Shown in pieces: positions 16,010 to 24,642 of a stretch of DNA of 64,000 nucleotides; the stretch's first letter is position 1, and every line of letters starts with the position of its first letter. The DNA is taken from contig NZ_SCFN01000007.1 in the NCBI RefSeq assembly GCF_004138285.1, positions 124,001-188,000 on the forward strand, written 5' to 3'. The notes below the pieces were generated by a model, which saw nothing but the letters and a program-made list of their open reading frames with translations, did no database searches and was not told the origin of the DNA. This DNA is from Gottfriedia acidiceleris. GTDB lineage: Bacteria; Bacillota; Bacilli; Bacillales; Bacillaceae_G. A program made the translations under genes and the position numbers.

Positions 16010-16876
16010 TTATTTTTCGATTTTATGTGTTTTTAAGAATGGCAGTGGGAATTGTTTCCTGAAATGCTCCTTGATCATATATGGAACACCATTTTGATCA
16101 TTTGATCTTGTAATCCAGTCTGCAACTTTTTTAATCTCTACAGGAGCATTTGACATAGCAACTCCTAAACCTGCATGCTCGATTAATGGTAAATCACTAT
16201 AATTATCTCCGATTACAACCATTTCGTGATAAGAAATTCCTAGATGTTCACCTAATCGTTTTAATCCTGAATATTTTGAAATTCCTTTTCGAACGATTTC
16301 AATTTTGCGATCTTCATCAGATAAGCAATCAAGATGTGGATACTTTGCATTCAATTCTTTTTTCACTTTATTTTTCTCTACTTCATCAGAGAAATAACAT
16401 TCGATTTTTAACGGTGATATTGAATTTTCCAGAATGCTATCTGAAAGTGATTCAACAAATTGGATTGGATAAAAGACAGGATCAGCATTTGATAATACTG
16501 CTTTTGCGACTAAGTTAGATTGTAATTTTTTTCGATTTCCAATTGAAAAATGTTCATGTGACAAACGAATATTACAATCATATTTTTCTAGTTTTTTAAC
16601 GATGTCATAAGCTTCTTCCTCTTCAACTCTCTTTTCAAATAATGGTTCATCAAGCTTTGAAGAGATAAAGGCACCTGAGTGAGAGACCAAAAGGTTATTA
16701 ACCTTAAGAGCTTTTGCGATTTTTTTTGTAGCTTGGAAATTTCTGCTCGTATATAAGGTTACATAAATCCCTTTGTCTTGAACGTATTCAACAGCTTCTT
16801 TCGATTCTTTTGAGAGTTTCCCATTGGATTGCAATAAAGTACCATCTATATTAATTGCAAGTAACTTATAAATCAC
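16010..16876 (-). CDS. yhaX: HAD-superfamily Cof-type protein YhaX-like, nucleophile position Asn
   Basis: 288-residue Cof-type HAD protein with C2B-type cap (about 85-195) and a C-terminal GDNYSDLPLIEHAGLGVAM motif IV. Motif I reads LLAINIDGTLL: Asn9 occupies the place of the nucleophilic Asp of the usual DxDGT, while Asp11 is kept. That would disable or alter classical phosphatase chemistry. Gene order next to hemZ points to YhaX, a stress-linked B. subtilis protein of unknown substrate. Ribosome site GGGGGAGA. Monocistronic. Confidence 0.87.
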   Translation of the reverse strand: MIYKLLAINIDGTLLQSNGKLSKESKEAVEYVQDKGIYVTLYTSRNFQATKKIAKALKVNNLLVSHSGAFISSKLDEPLFEKRVEEEEAYDIVKKLEKYDCNIRLSHEHFSIGNRKKLQSNLVAKAVLSNADPVFYPIQFVESLSDSILENSISPLKIECYFSDEVEKNKVKKELNAKYPHLDCLSDEDRKIEIVRKGISKYSGLKRLGEHLGISYHEMVVIGDNYSDLPLIEHAGLGVAMSNAPVEIKKVADWITRSNDQNGVPYMIKEHFRKQFPLPFLKTHKIEK

Positions 16877-16976
16877 TTAATCTCCCCCATTTCGCGAAGA
16901 AATACCTTACTAGAAATATATGACATGCTTCATTTAATTAGAACAATGTAGGCTGTTATTATATCCATTCTTATAC

Positions 16977-17085
16977 TAAAAAAGACTCCAATTCAATGAA
17001 GTCTCTCTTATGTATAAAGAAGGGTTTTAAGAAAGGCAGGAAAAAGTAAAAGAATTAAAAGATCCTCTTCTTATCCTGCCTTTTA
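16977..17085 (-). terminator. Hairpins after yheA
   Basis: Nearest the stop: AAAGGCAGGA (17032-17041)/TCCTGCCTTT (17074-17083). Farther on: AGACTCC (16983-16989)/GAAGTCT (16998-17004), which is followed by TTTTTT on the minus strand and is the better terminator. Confidence 0.7.
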
Positions 17086-17089
17086 AATA

Positions 17090-17446
17090 TTAAAGTTCAA
17101 GTAAAGATTTATAAAATTCTTCTAATGGACTCATGACAATTTTATTTACATCTTGGATGACTAAATTTAGTCTCTGTTCCACTTGCATTAAGTTTGCGAT
17201 TAAAGGATTTTGAGACACTCTTGCAACAATTTCTTGTCCTTTTGCATTTTCTTCAGGTGTAACCGCTTCACCTTGATACATTTTTTGTTGCATCGCCTTT
17301 TGGAAATTTTGAAATTCCATAAATAATGGTTTTGCATTTGGATCAGCTAATACTTGTGAGTATAGTGATTGTAAATTTTTAAATTCCGTTTGCTCCTTAA
17401 AAGCGTTTTGTAGCGAGTATGCAATATCATAAATATTTACAGCCAT
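17090..17446 (-). CDS. yheA: YlbF/YmcA-family protein YheA
   Basis: 118-residue all-helical protein of the YlbF/YmcA/YheA family (DUF964). It shows a predicted coiled coil, the central helix NAKPLFMEFQNFQKAMQQKM and NPLIANLMQVEQRLN. Relatives form the RicAFT complex that tunes RNase Y and development; YheA itself has no assigned role. Start moved to ATG 17446: the longer frame reads through the ribosome site TAGGAGG. Length equals the family norm. Confidence 0.88.
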   Translation of the reverse strand: MAVNIYDIAYSLQNAFKEQTEFKNLQSLYSQVLADPNAKPLFMEFQNFQKAMQQKMYQGEAVTPEENAKGQEIVARVSQNPLIANLMQVEQRLNLVIQDVNKIVMSPLEEFYKSLLEL

Positions 17447-17558
17447 GTTACTACCTCCTATAAACTTTTGTATCTCCACTATAGCAAACATTCTATTATA
17501 TGTCAGTCTTTCTAAAACAAGTCAAACTTTCTTCCCTAAAAATTTCCTAAAGACATTC

Positions 17559-17586
17559 ACCAACTAGGCGAATATCACATAGTATA
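17559..17586 (+). promoter_or_regulatory. Sigma K-like promoter of the ATP-grasp spore operon
   Basis: AC at 17559-17560, a 17-base spacer, then CATAGTATA (17578-17586), fitting the sigma K -10 CATANNNTA. Predicted start is about 25 bases before the first gene's ribosome site. Mother-cell expression fits spore-coat-associated products. Confidence 0.42.
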
Positions 17587-17619
17587 CAACGACAATTATT
17601 TTGGAAAGGAGGAGAATCA

Positions 17620-18714
17620 TTGCAATCTTTTCCTAAAAATCAAGAACCCCAATCTTTTGTTGTAGTAACTGATTCGATCAATGAGGAGTCATTAAATCCG
17701 CTCGGTTCAATAACGACACTTTGTGAGGAACTATCAGAGTTATGCGGAGACTCTGATATTGATTTCTATGTAACTTCATTTAAAAAACTACTAACGAATG
17801 AATTAAAAGGATATAAACGTTCAGAAAATGGCTGGTCTTTAACGAATGTACCTGCCCCTTCAATCATTCATAATCGAATTCATTCGAGAAGACTTGAACG
17901 AACGAAAGAGTTTAAATTACTTAATTCTTCGCTAACAAGTCAACAAATACCTTTTTTTAATGCTCGCTTCTTAAATAAGCTTGAAGTTTTTAAAGCTCTA
18001 ATTGATTCAGCTTATATAAAGCCATACGTTCCATACACTGAGGAATGCTGCTCAGTCGAACAATTAGAGAACTTTATCCAAAAATATGAAACGATTTTTA
18101 TTAAACCAATTCACGGTAGCCAAGGGAGAAACATTTTTAAGGTTACAAAAGATAAAGATTTGTATCGCTTAAAAAATAGCCAAAATTCTGAAGTAGAAGT
18201 TGAATATAAATCAATTTCTCAACTATTTCACCCAATTAAACAGCAATTAAATAAGCGGACTTTTATCATCCAAGAAGGCTTATCTTTAATCAGTAAGGAT
18301 GATCGACTTGTTGATTTTAGATTTTTATGTCATAAAAATAAATTTAATAAATGGGAAGTAACTTCAACAGTAGCAAGAATTGGTCACCCTACACAGTTTG
18401 TAAGCAATTTGGCACGTGGGGGAGACCTTCAAAAAATTGATGAATTTTTAGGTCAATATTTACCAAAGAAAGAGCGAATTCACTTTAAAAAGTTATTGAT
18501 TGAGTTAGCCATCGAATGCTGTAAATGTATAGACTCCTCCTTTGATGGATTATTCGCTGAGTTTGGTGTGGATCTCGCTATAGACAATCAATTTAACCCT
18601 TGGGTTATCGAAATAAATTCAAAGCCATCTAAGGATTTACAAGTTTCAGACCCAATTCAAAAAATTAGACCTTCAACAAAAGCTATTTTTTCTCTTGTTC
18701 AATCATATTTATAA
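17620..18714 (+). CDS. YheC/YheD-type ATP-grasp endospore protein, gene 1 of 4
   Basis: 364 residues, TTG start after AAAGGAGGAGA. The C-terminal two thirds (about 110-360) is the YheC/D ATP-grasp module: IFIKPIHGSQGRNIF (nucleotide-binding lysine and glycine loop), FIIQEG, RLVDFRFLCHKN, and the metal-binding FGVDLAI...WVIEINSKPSKD. The family is known from B. subtilis YheC and YheD, which coat the forespore; reaction unknown. ATP-grasp folds usually ligate a carboxylate to an amine or thiol. The N-terminal 100 residues differ from the other three copies. The shared promoter is sigma K-like. Confidence 0.85.
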   Translation: MQSFPKNQEPQSFVVVTDSINEESLNPLGSITTLCEELSELCGDSDIDFYVTSFKKLLTNELKGYKRSENGWSLTNVPAPSIIHNRIHSRRLERTKEFKLLNSSLTSQQIPFFNARFLNKLEVFKALIDSAYIKPYVPYTEECCSVEQLENFIQKYETIFIKPIHGSQGRNIFKVTKDKDLYRLKNSQNSEVEVEYKSISQLFHPIKQQLNKRTFIIQEGLSLISKDDRLVDFRFLCHKNKFNKWEVTSTVARIGHPTQFVSNLARGGDLQKIDEFLGQYLPKKERIHFKKLLIELAIECCKCIDSSFDGLFAEFGVDLAIDNQFNPWVIEINSKPSKDLQVSDPIQKIRPSTKAIFSLVQSYL

Positions 18715-18732
18715 GTACAAGGAGTGAAAAGA

Positions 18733-19818
18733 ATGAGAATAGGTTATTTATCTCTTAAAGAAAGACAAGAAGGTGAATACGTTCAGCATATGGCGAAAGA
18801 AGCAAGTAAACTTGGTTACGAATTCGTTCAATTTACACCTTTTAATATTCAACCAGCCACTGAAGAAATTATGGGCTGGAAGTATATAGCAGAAACAGAA
18901 CAATGGGAGAAAACAACATTTGAAATACCGAATTATATTTATGATCGATGCTTCTATTCCCCAAGTATTAAAAGTAAGCAGGCAAAGCCTATTGTTGACT
19001 GGCTAAAAAAACGTAAAGACATCACTTTTTTAGGATATGGACTGCCAGGAAAATGGGAAACTTATCAAGCTCTAGCAACTGATGAAAGTTTAAATCCATA
19101 TATCCCTAAAACAAAGAAACTATTACACTTAGCTGTATTTTTTGAAGAACTTAGAAAAACGCGCAAGCTCGTCATTAAACCCATCCATGGTTCAAGAGGA
19201 ATCAATATTTATTTTATTACGTTAAGTGCATATTCAATTAGTGTTTCAACACAAAAACAAAAAGAAGTAATTGAAACTGTTTACGAAACAAGGGATGAAT
19301 TTTTTGAGTGGCTACAACCGATTGTTGAGTCAAAAGGATATGTTTTTCAAAATTATTTAGACCTCCAAACAAAATCACATGAAGCATTTGATTTAAGAAT
19401 CCTTTTACAAAAAAATGAAAATGGTGAGTGGCAAGCAGTTGGAAAAGGTGTTCGCATCGGTCAGCCTAATTCAATTGTTGCAAATTTAAGTGCAGGAAGT
19501 AGTGCAGTTCCATTTGAGGAATGGATTACTCAATTTAATCAAAGAACTGCTTTAATATTACAGCAAGATATTGAGACAATTTGTAAACAATTACCAGTCA
19601 CCCTTGAAAAGAATTTTCTTCCTTTATTTGAAATTGGTTTAGATTTAGGCATCGATTCAAATCAAGCCATCTGGATTTTAGATGTTAATTCAAAGCCTGG
19701 TAGAAAAGTTCTACTTCAAACAGACCCTTCTATCCAACAAAAGCTTTACTCAGCGCCAATTCAGTATTGTTTACATTTGCAATCGAAATCTAAAAGTGAA
19801 AGAAGTGAAATTAAATAA
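18733..19818 (+). CDS. yheC: YheC-like ATP-grasp endospore protein, gene 2 of 4
   Basis: 361 residues. The longest frame starts at GTG 18724, but that codon lies inside the ribosome site AAGGAGTG, so ATG 18733 is chosen. The N-terminus (RIGYLSLKERQEGEYVQHMAKEA) resembles YheC. ATP-grasp signatures: LVIKPIHGSRGINIYF, VFQNYLDLQ, AFDLRILLQKN, IGLDLGIDSNQAIWILDVNSKPGRK. Asp in DVNSKPG stands where the others have Glu (EINSKP or EANSKPG). Its stop overlaps the next start (TAATG), giving coupling. Confidence 0.87.
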   Translation: MRIGYLSLKERQEGEYVQHMAKEASKLGYEFVQFTPFNIQPATEEIMGWKYIAETEQWEKTTFEIPNYIYDRCFYSPSIKSKQAKPIVDWLKKRKDITFLGYGLPGKWETYQALATDESLNPYIPKTKKLLHLAVFFEELRKTRKLVIKPIHGSRGINIYFITLSAYSISVSTQKQKEVIETVYETRDEFFEWLQPIVESKGYVFQNYLDLQTKSHEAFDLRILLQKNENGEWQAVGKGVRIGQPNSIVANLSAGSSAVPFEEWITQFNQRTALILQQDIETICKQLPVTLEKNFLPLFEIGLDLGIDSNQAIWILDVNSKPGRKVLLQTDPSIQQKLYSAPIQYCLHLQSKSKSERSEIK

Positions 19819-21173
19819 TGAATGAAGTTTATAAAATCGTTACTCATCGACAGAGTAAGAACCTAGTGTGTATACCCGAAGAGCTTACTACATCTAGAAA
19901 TATTGAATATATTGCTTTTGGTCAAAAAAAATACCCTTGTCAACTAGTTACGATGAATACACTTCACAATATTATTTCGATATCAGAGCATTTAGTTGAA
20001 ATGCTCTGTATACCTTTTGAAGGTTCTATTGAGCCCATTATTATCGGAAATACTTTACAGCTTGGACCACTAGTCGGAATTTTCACCGCCGGCTTTACTG
20101 AGTCACTGCTTCGCCCTATCGGTGATCGTAGCTTTATGTTTGCAAACTTAATAGCTGAAAATAATCAAAAAAATAGCTTTATATTTGTATTTGGTACTCA
20201 CGGTATTGATTGGGAATCTGAAACAATTCAAGGTTATTTCTTTACGAATAAAAGATGGACCAAAGAGGTCGTTCCTTTTCCAACGGTTATTTATAATAGG
20301 TTACCAAATCGAAAAGTTGAGGTTCATAAATCCATTAAACGCGTACGTCATAAATTAGAAAAAGAATACAAAATCCCATGGTTTAATCCTGGATTCTTCA
20401 ATAAATGGGACTTATATTTAAAATTAAAAAATGAGGAATCAGTTGCTCATTATCTCCCGAAAACAGTAAAGTTCCATAATTTTGACACGATTGAAGAATT
20501 ATTATCGCAATACCAATTTGTATATGTTAAACCTGAAAATGGTAGCCTCGGTTCAAAAGTTATTTTAATACGTTACCACCGAGAAGAAGGAATTTATTAT
20601 TGTAGATATCGTGATTTTGAAACAAATAAACTTCAAAAATTCTCATCACTCCAATCTTTAATTAATCATGTTTTTCGTAGCACGAAGTTACACGACTTCA
20701 TTGTACAACAAGGTATTCCACTAATTCGTTACGAGCATCAGCCTGTCGATTTTCGAGTTCATACAAACAAGGATGCTTTAGGAAAGTGGCATGTAACGGT
20801 TATTGCCGCAAAAGTAGCAGGAAAAGGTAGCACAACTACTCACCTAAATAACGGTGGTCGAGTGAAAACTCTTGAAGAATTGTTTGATCAGGAAAAAGCG
20901 AAAAGAATACATGAAAAATTAGCTACAGCAGCATTAAAAATTAGCGAATCTTTAGATCGTCAAGTAGATGGTCATATCGGAGAAATTGGATTTGATATAG
21001 GTGTTGATAAAGATGAAAAAATTTGGCTTTTTGAAGCGAATTCTAAACCTGGAAGATCAATCTTTTCAAATCCTAGTTTCCAAGAAAATGACAAACAGAT
21101 CAAAAAACTATTTTTGGAATATGCTACTCATCTTTCCAAAAAAGGTAATGAACTCGAGGTTTCAATGAAATGA
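19818..21173 (+). CDS. yheD: YheD-like ATP-grasp endospore protein, gene 3 of 4
   Basis: 451 residues, the YheD length. An N-terminal domain of about 180 residues (GPLVGIFTAGF, PIGDRSFMFANLI, PFPTVIYNRLPNR) is followed by the ATP-grasp module with FVYVKPENGSLGSKVILI, DFIVQQGIPLI, PVDFRVHTNKD and GFDIGVDKDEKIWLFEANSKPGRS. No strong ribosome site; the ATG overlaps the preceding stop by one base, so translation is probably coupled. YheD forms rings around the B. subtilis forespore (family knowledge). Confidence 0.88.
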   Translation: MNEVYKIVTHRQSKNLVCIPEELTTSRNIEYIAFGQKKYPCQLVTMNTLHNIISISEHLVEMLCIPFEGSIEPIIIGNTLQLGPLVGIFTAGFTESLLRPIGDRSFMFANLIAENNQKNSFIFVFGTHGIDWESETIQGYFFTNKRWTKEVVPFPTVIYNRLPNRKVEVHKSIKRVRHKLEKEYKIPWFNPGFFNKWDLYLKLKNEESVAHYLPKTVKFHNFDTIEELLSQYQFVYVKPENGSLGSKVILIRYHREEGIYYCRYRDFETNKLQKFSSLQSLINHVFRSTKLHDFIVQQGIPLIRYEHQPVDFRVHTNKDALGKWHVTVIAAKVAGKGSTTTHLNNGGRVKTLEELFDQEKAKRIHEKLATAALKISESLDRQVDGHIGEIGFDIGVDKDEKIWLFEANSKPGRSIFSNPSFQENDKQIKKLFLEYATHLSKKGNELEVSMK

Positions 21174-22345
21174 TCTCTGTTTTTTATCATCTTGATAAAA
21201 ATACTTGGTCGCATGACCATAGTGAATCAAGATATTCCATAGGTCATAATCGGCTTCCTATATTACCATCCCAAGACGATCGTTCAAATTCCATTCAATT
21301 TCAGGTAAAAAAAATCGGAACACATTTAGGCCCTATTATCGGTATATTAACAAATGAAGATCGGCTACCTTTTAGTGGGAATATTAAGACCTTTAAAAGA
21401 ATTTGTAAGAAGATATTAACAGATGGCGGTATACCTATAATATTAACCCCCACCGCCCTCTCTGGTAATTCGGTTAAATGTTTTACGTTTTGTTTTAAAA
21501 CAAAAAAATGGCTTAAACTATTTTCCCCTTTACCAGACGTAATTTATAATCGCATTCCATCTGTACAGTACGAATCTAATGATGATTATAAAAATTTTCG
21601 AGAAAAAATCTCAGAACTAAACATTCCTTTTTTTAACGAATCATATCTCTCAAAAATACAAACAACGTCAATATTATCTTCAAACGACTTTTTAAAAAGA
21701 TATATTCCAAAGACAATCGAATTAACTAGCGAAAAAGATTTATATTTCTATTTAAAAAAGTGGAAATTTCTATATATAAAGAAGCATAATTCTTCAAGAG
21801 GATTTGGCGTGTTTAAACTCTCCTTGAAAAGTGACAAAGAAGTCATAATCCGTAATGCATTTCATGTAGAATTGGTGAAATCAATTAGTGATTGTTGGAA
21901 ATTTCTAAGTTCATTAAGCGAGGATTTTATTTGTCAACAAGGTATAGTGAGCGAATTACCAGATGGAAGAAAGTTTGATCTACGAATTCTTGCACATAAA
22001 AATGAAAATAATTATATTCTTTCCGGTGTCGGGGTAAGAGTAGGAACATTTAATGCTATTACAACTCATGTACCTAGAGGTGGTAGCATTATTGCTATTG
22101 AAGAACTACCGATTGAATTAAATTATTCTTTATTACAAGAAATAGTCCGACAAACAGGAAATGCATTAAATATGGACGATGCACATTTTTTTGAATTCTC
22201 AATGGATATCGGAATTCAAAACAATCATTACTATATTTTTGAAATTAACTCTAAACCAATGGTCTTTGATGAGATTGCGATAAAAGAACAAGGACTTGAA
22301 AACTTAATTCTTCTATTTTATGAACTTTCGAATTTTAAACAGTAG
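21170..22345 (+). CDS. YheC/YheD-type ATP-grasp endospore protein, gene 4 of 4
   Basis: 391 residues starting at an ATGA overlap with gene 3, GAGGT upstream. N-terminal YheD-like segment (LGPIIGILTNEDRLPFSGN, PLPDVIYNRIPS), then ATP-grasp: FLYIKKHNSSRGFGVFKL, FICQQGIV, KFDLRILAHKN, FSMDIGIQNNHYYIFEINSKPMVFD. The glycine loop reads SSRGFG and the residue after the catalytic lysine is Lys, so this copy is the most diverged. The stop codon lies inside the terminator stem. Confidence 0.84.
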   Translation: MISVFYHLDKNTWSHDHSESRYSIGHNRLPILPSQDDRSNSIQFQVKKIGTHLGPIIGILTNEDRLPFSGNIKTFKRICKKILTDGGIPIILTPTALSGNSVKCFTFCFKTKKWLKLFSPLPDVIYNRIPSVQYESNDDYKNFREKISELNIPFFNESYLSKIQTTSILSSNDFLKRYIPKTIELTSEKDLYFYLKKWKFLYIKKHNSSRGFGVFKLSLKSDKEVIIRNAFHVELVKSISDCWKFLSSLSEDFICQQGIVSELPDGRKFDLRILAHKNENNYILSGVGVRVGTFNAITTHVPRGGSIIAIEELPIELNYSLLQEIVRQTGNALNMDDAHFFEFSMDIGIQNNHYYIFEINSKPMVFDEIAIKEQGLENLILLFYELSNFKQ

Positions 22346-22374
22346 TTTAAAAGCTACTGTTCTTTTTTATTTTA
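22336..22374 (+). terminator. Terminator of the ATP-grasp operon
   Basis: Stem AACAGTAG (22338-22345)/CTACTGTT (22354-22361), then TCTTTTTTATTTT. The 5' arm includes the last stop codon. Confidence 0.88.
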
Positions 22375-22423
22375 AATAACAATGATAAACTAATATGAAA
22401 TAATGCGTCGGAAGGTAATGAAT

Positions 22424-23350
22424 ATGATTGATAAAATTAAGACATTATTTGGGAGTGAGTCTGTTTCAGTCACGCCTGATGAGAGTACATATATGGATTA
22501 TTCTTGGTTTTCTACTGAGAATCAAGAAATTTTCGGGATTAAAAAAATTTCAATATCAGAGGAACAAAATAACCTACTGGAATGTCTTTTTACTAAGTTA
22601 GAATCAGATGCAATTTTGATGCCATCTGCACAAAGCGAATGGTTTCAATATTTATTTTTCAGTAAAGGACATAATCCTTTCTCTTTCGAAACCGAAGCTT
22701 CTCACCCTACTTCAATTCGTTTTATTCATTTTTTTAGCAATCAGTTATTCTCTAGTAAAAATGAGTTTGAAGAAGCAATCAAAGCATTCTTTCATAAAGA
22801 AGTAATTGTGGTTTGGAATTCTGCTAAGGAAGGCGTCATTATTGAAAAAATAATCGATCAACCATTTAACAAAGAATTTTTAGAGCATATGCAAGAAATC
22901 ATTGCAGCTGACTTGTACCATGATGTTACCTTTTTTGTAGGAAAACGCTATTCACCATTAGCAAATCTAAGCCTTTATTTCGATATTGAACATCAATGTT
23001 TTAAAAAAGCATTATCCGTAAAAAAGCAAAAAAATATACTTTGGTTTTCAAAAGAAATGCTTTATTACATCCTTTCCTTTTTACCAGATGATTTACAAAA
23101 GGAATTACCTAATTTATTTTTGAATGATATGAAAATTGATGATCCAATTCTTTCAACGGTAAAAATCTTTCTTCAACAAAATTTAAATGTAACGGCTACT
23201 TCAAAAAAAGCTTTTTTACATCGAAATACTGTTCAATATCGTCTTGATAAATTTTCGGAACAAACTGGTATCGATTTAAAGCATTTTGAGGATGGACTAG
23301 TTATATTTTTAGCAATTCATCTACTTGAGATCGTGAATGAAAATTATTAA
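22424..23350 (+). CDS. PucR/CdaR-type helix-turn-helix regulator (YxkF-like)
   Basis: 308 residues. The C-terminal 60 residues are a PucR-type HTH_30 domain (VKIFLQQNLNVTATSKKAFLHRNTVQYRLDKFSEQTGIDL). The N-terminal 240 residues match no domain I know. Start placed at ATG 22424, eight bases after GGAAGG, instead of the upstream ATG 22403. In B. subtilis the similar yxkF also lies near msmX, so control of msmX or of sugar-uptake genes is a plausible but unproven role. Confidence 0.72.
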   Translation: MIDKIKTLFGSESVSVTPDESTYMDYSWFSTENQEIFGIKKISISEEQNNLLECLFTKLESDAILMPSAQSEWFQYLFFSKGHNPFSFETEASHPTSIRFIHFFSNQLFSSKNEFEEAIKAFFHKEVIVVWNSAKEGVIIEKIIDQPFNKEFLEHMQEIIAADLYHDVTFFVGKRYSPLANLSLYFDIEHQCFKKALSVKKQKNILWFSKEMLYYILSFLPDDLQKELPNLFLNDMKIDDPILSTVKIFLQQNLNVTATSKKAFLHRNTVQYRLDKFSEQTGIDLKHFEDGLVIFLAIHLLEIVNENY

Positions 23351-23443
23351 AAGCCTTTTTGTGCACCTTGTACAAAGTAGGCTATTTTTTTTGTGAACCT
23401 TTGCCATTGTTTAAAAACGTTTAAATGTTTACAATTTAATCAA

Positions 23444-23457
23444 TGAAACCGATTACA
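23444..23457 (+). promoter_or_regulatory. CcpA cre site upstream of msmX
   Basis: TGAAACCGATTACA agrees with the cre consensus TGWAANCGNTNWCA at every specified position. It lies just before the msmX ribosome site, so CcpA binding would block transcription. A weaker cre-like palindrome (TTAAAAACGTTTAAA, near 23411-23425) lies 30 bases upstream. Confidence 0.7.
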
Positions 23458-23477
23458 AATAGTTGGAGGTAATAATA

Positions 23478-24575
23478 ATGGCAGAATTAAAATTAGAACA
23501 CATTTATAAAATTTATGACAATAACGTAACGGCTGTAAAAGATTTTAATCTTCATATTGAAGACAAAGAATTTATCGTATTCGTTGGTCCTTCTGGATGC
23601 GGTAAATCAACAACTCTTCGAATGATCGCTGGTTTAGAAGATATTTCAAAAGGTGACTTCCTTATTGACGGCAAGCGTGTAAATGATGTTCAACCAAAAG
23701 ATCGTGACATCGCAATGGTATTCCAAAACTACGCACTTTACCCACATATGACTGTATATGATAACATGGCTTTCGGATTAAAATTACGTAAGTTTGACAA
23801 AGCAGAAATTGATCGTCGTGTAAAAGATGCTGCACGTATTTTAGGTCTTGAGGAATATTTAAATCGTAAACCAAAGGCTTTGTCTGGTGGACAACGTCAA
23901 CGTGTAGCGCTTGGACGTGCAATTGTACGTGATGCAAAAGTATTCTTAATGGATGAGCCATTATCAAACTTAGATGCTAAATTACGTGTTGCAATGCGTT
24001 CTGAGATTTCAAAATTACATCAACGTCTTCAAACGACAACTATTTATGTAACACATGATCAAACAGAAGCAATGACAATGGCTACACGTTTAGTAGTAAT
24101 GAAAGATGGTATTATTCAACAAGTAGGTACACCAAAAGAAGTTTATGATCGCCCTGAAAACGTTTTCGTTGGTGGATTTATTGGTTCACCTGCAATGAAC
24201 TTTGTTTCTGGTAAAGTTGAAGATGGTCACTTTAACTTAGGCAGCAAAAAAGTTGCTATACCTGAAGGAAAAATGAAAACATTACGCGATAATGGATATG
24301 TTGGAAAAGAAGTTATTTTAGGTGTACGTCCTGAAGATTTACATGACGAACCAGTATTTATCGAAGCATCTCAAGGTACAGTTCTTGATTTAAAAATTGA
24401 AGTAGCTGAGCTTTTAGGAGCAGAATCAATGCTTTACACTAACTTTGAAGGTAATACATTAGTAGCAAGATTAGATGCACGTTCAACATTTACACATGGT
24501 CAAGTAATTAAATTAGCAGTAGACATGAACAAGGTTCATTTCTTTGATAAAGAAACTGAATCTCGTATTCGATAA
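23478..24575 (+). CDS. msmX: Multi-sugar ABC transporter ATPase MsmX
   Basis: 365-residue MalK/UgpC-type ATPase that energises several carbohydrate importers whose permeases lie elsewhere. Walker A GPSGCGKST is near 36-44, Q-loop FQNYALYPHM near 82, signature LSGGQRQR near 134, Walker B VFLMDEPLSNLD near 154, switch His in THDQTEA, and a C-terminal OB-type regulatory domain from about 235. The TTG-initiated longer frame runs through GGAGGT, so ATG 23478 is used. Length equals B. subtilis MsmX. A perfect cre site implies glucose repression. Confidence 0.96.
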   Translation: MAELKLEHIYKIYDNNVTAVKDFNLHIEDKEFIVFVGPSGCGKSTTLRMIAGLEDISKGDFLIDGKRVNDVQPKDRDIAMVFQNYALYPHMTVYDNMAFGLKLRKFDKAEIDRRVKDAARILGLEEYLNRKPKALSGGQRQRVALGRAIVRDAKVFLMDEPLSNLDAKLRVAMRSEISKLHQRLQTTTIYVTHDQTEAMTMATRLVVMKDGIIQQVGTPKEVYDRPENVFVGGFIGSPAMNFVSGKVEDGHFNLGSKKVAIPEGKMKTLRDNGYVGKEVILGVRPEDLHDEPVFIEASQGTVLDLKIEVAELLGAESMLYTNFEGNTLVARLDARSTFTHGQVIKLAVDMNKVHFFDKETESRIR

Positions 24576-24591
24576 TTCAATAATGTATTAA

Positions 24592-24642
24592 ACATAAAAT
24601 AACGCGGTACCATTTTAATTGGTACTGCGTTATTTTATTTTC
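24592..24642. terminator. Bidirectional terminator msmX / Cys-rich gene
   Basis: Stem of 17 pairs, 24596-24612 with 24620-24636 (AACGCGGTACC core with one wobble). Overlaps the stop of the convergent gene at 24630. Confidence 0.9.
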
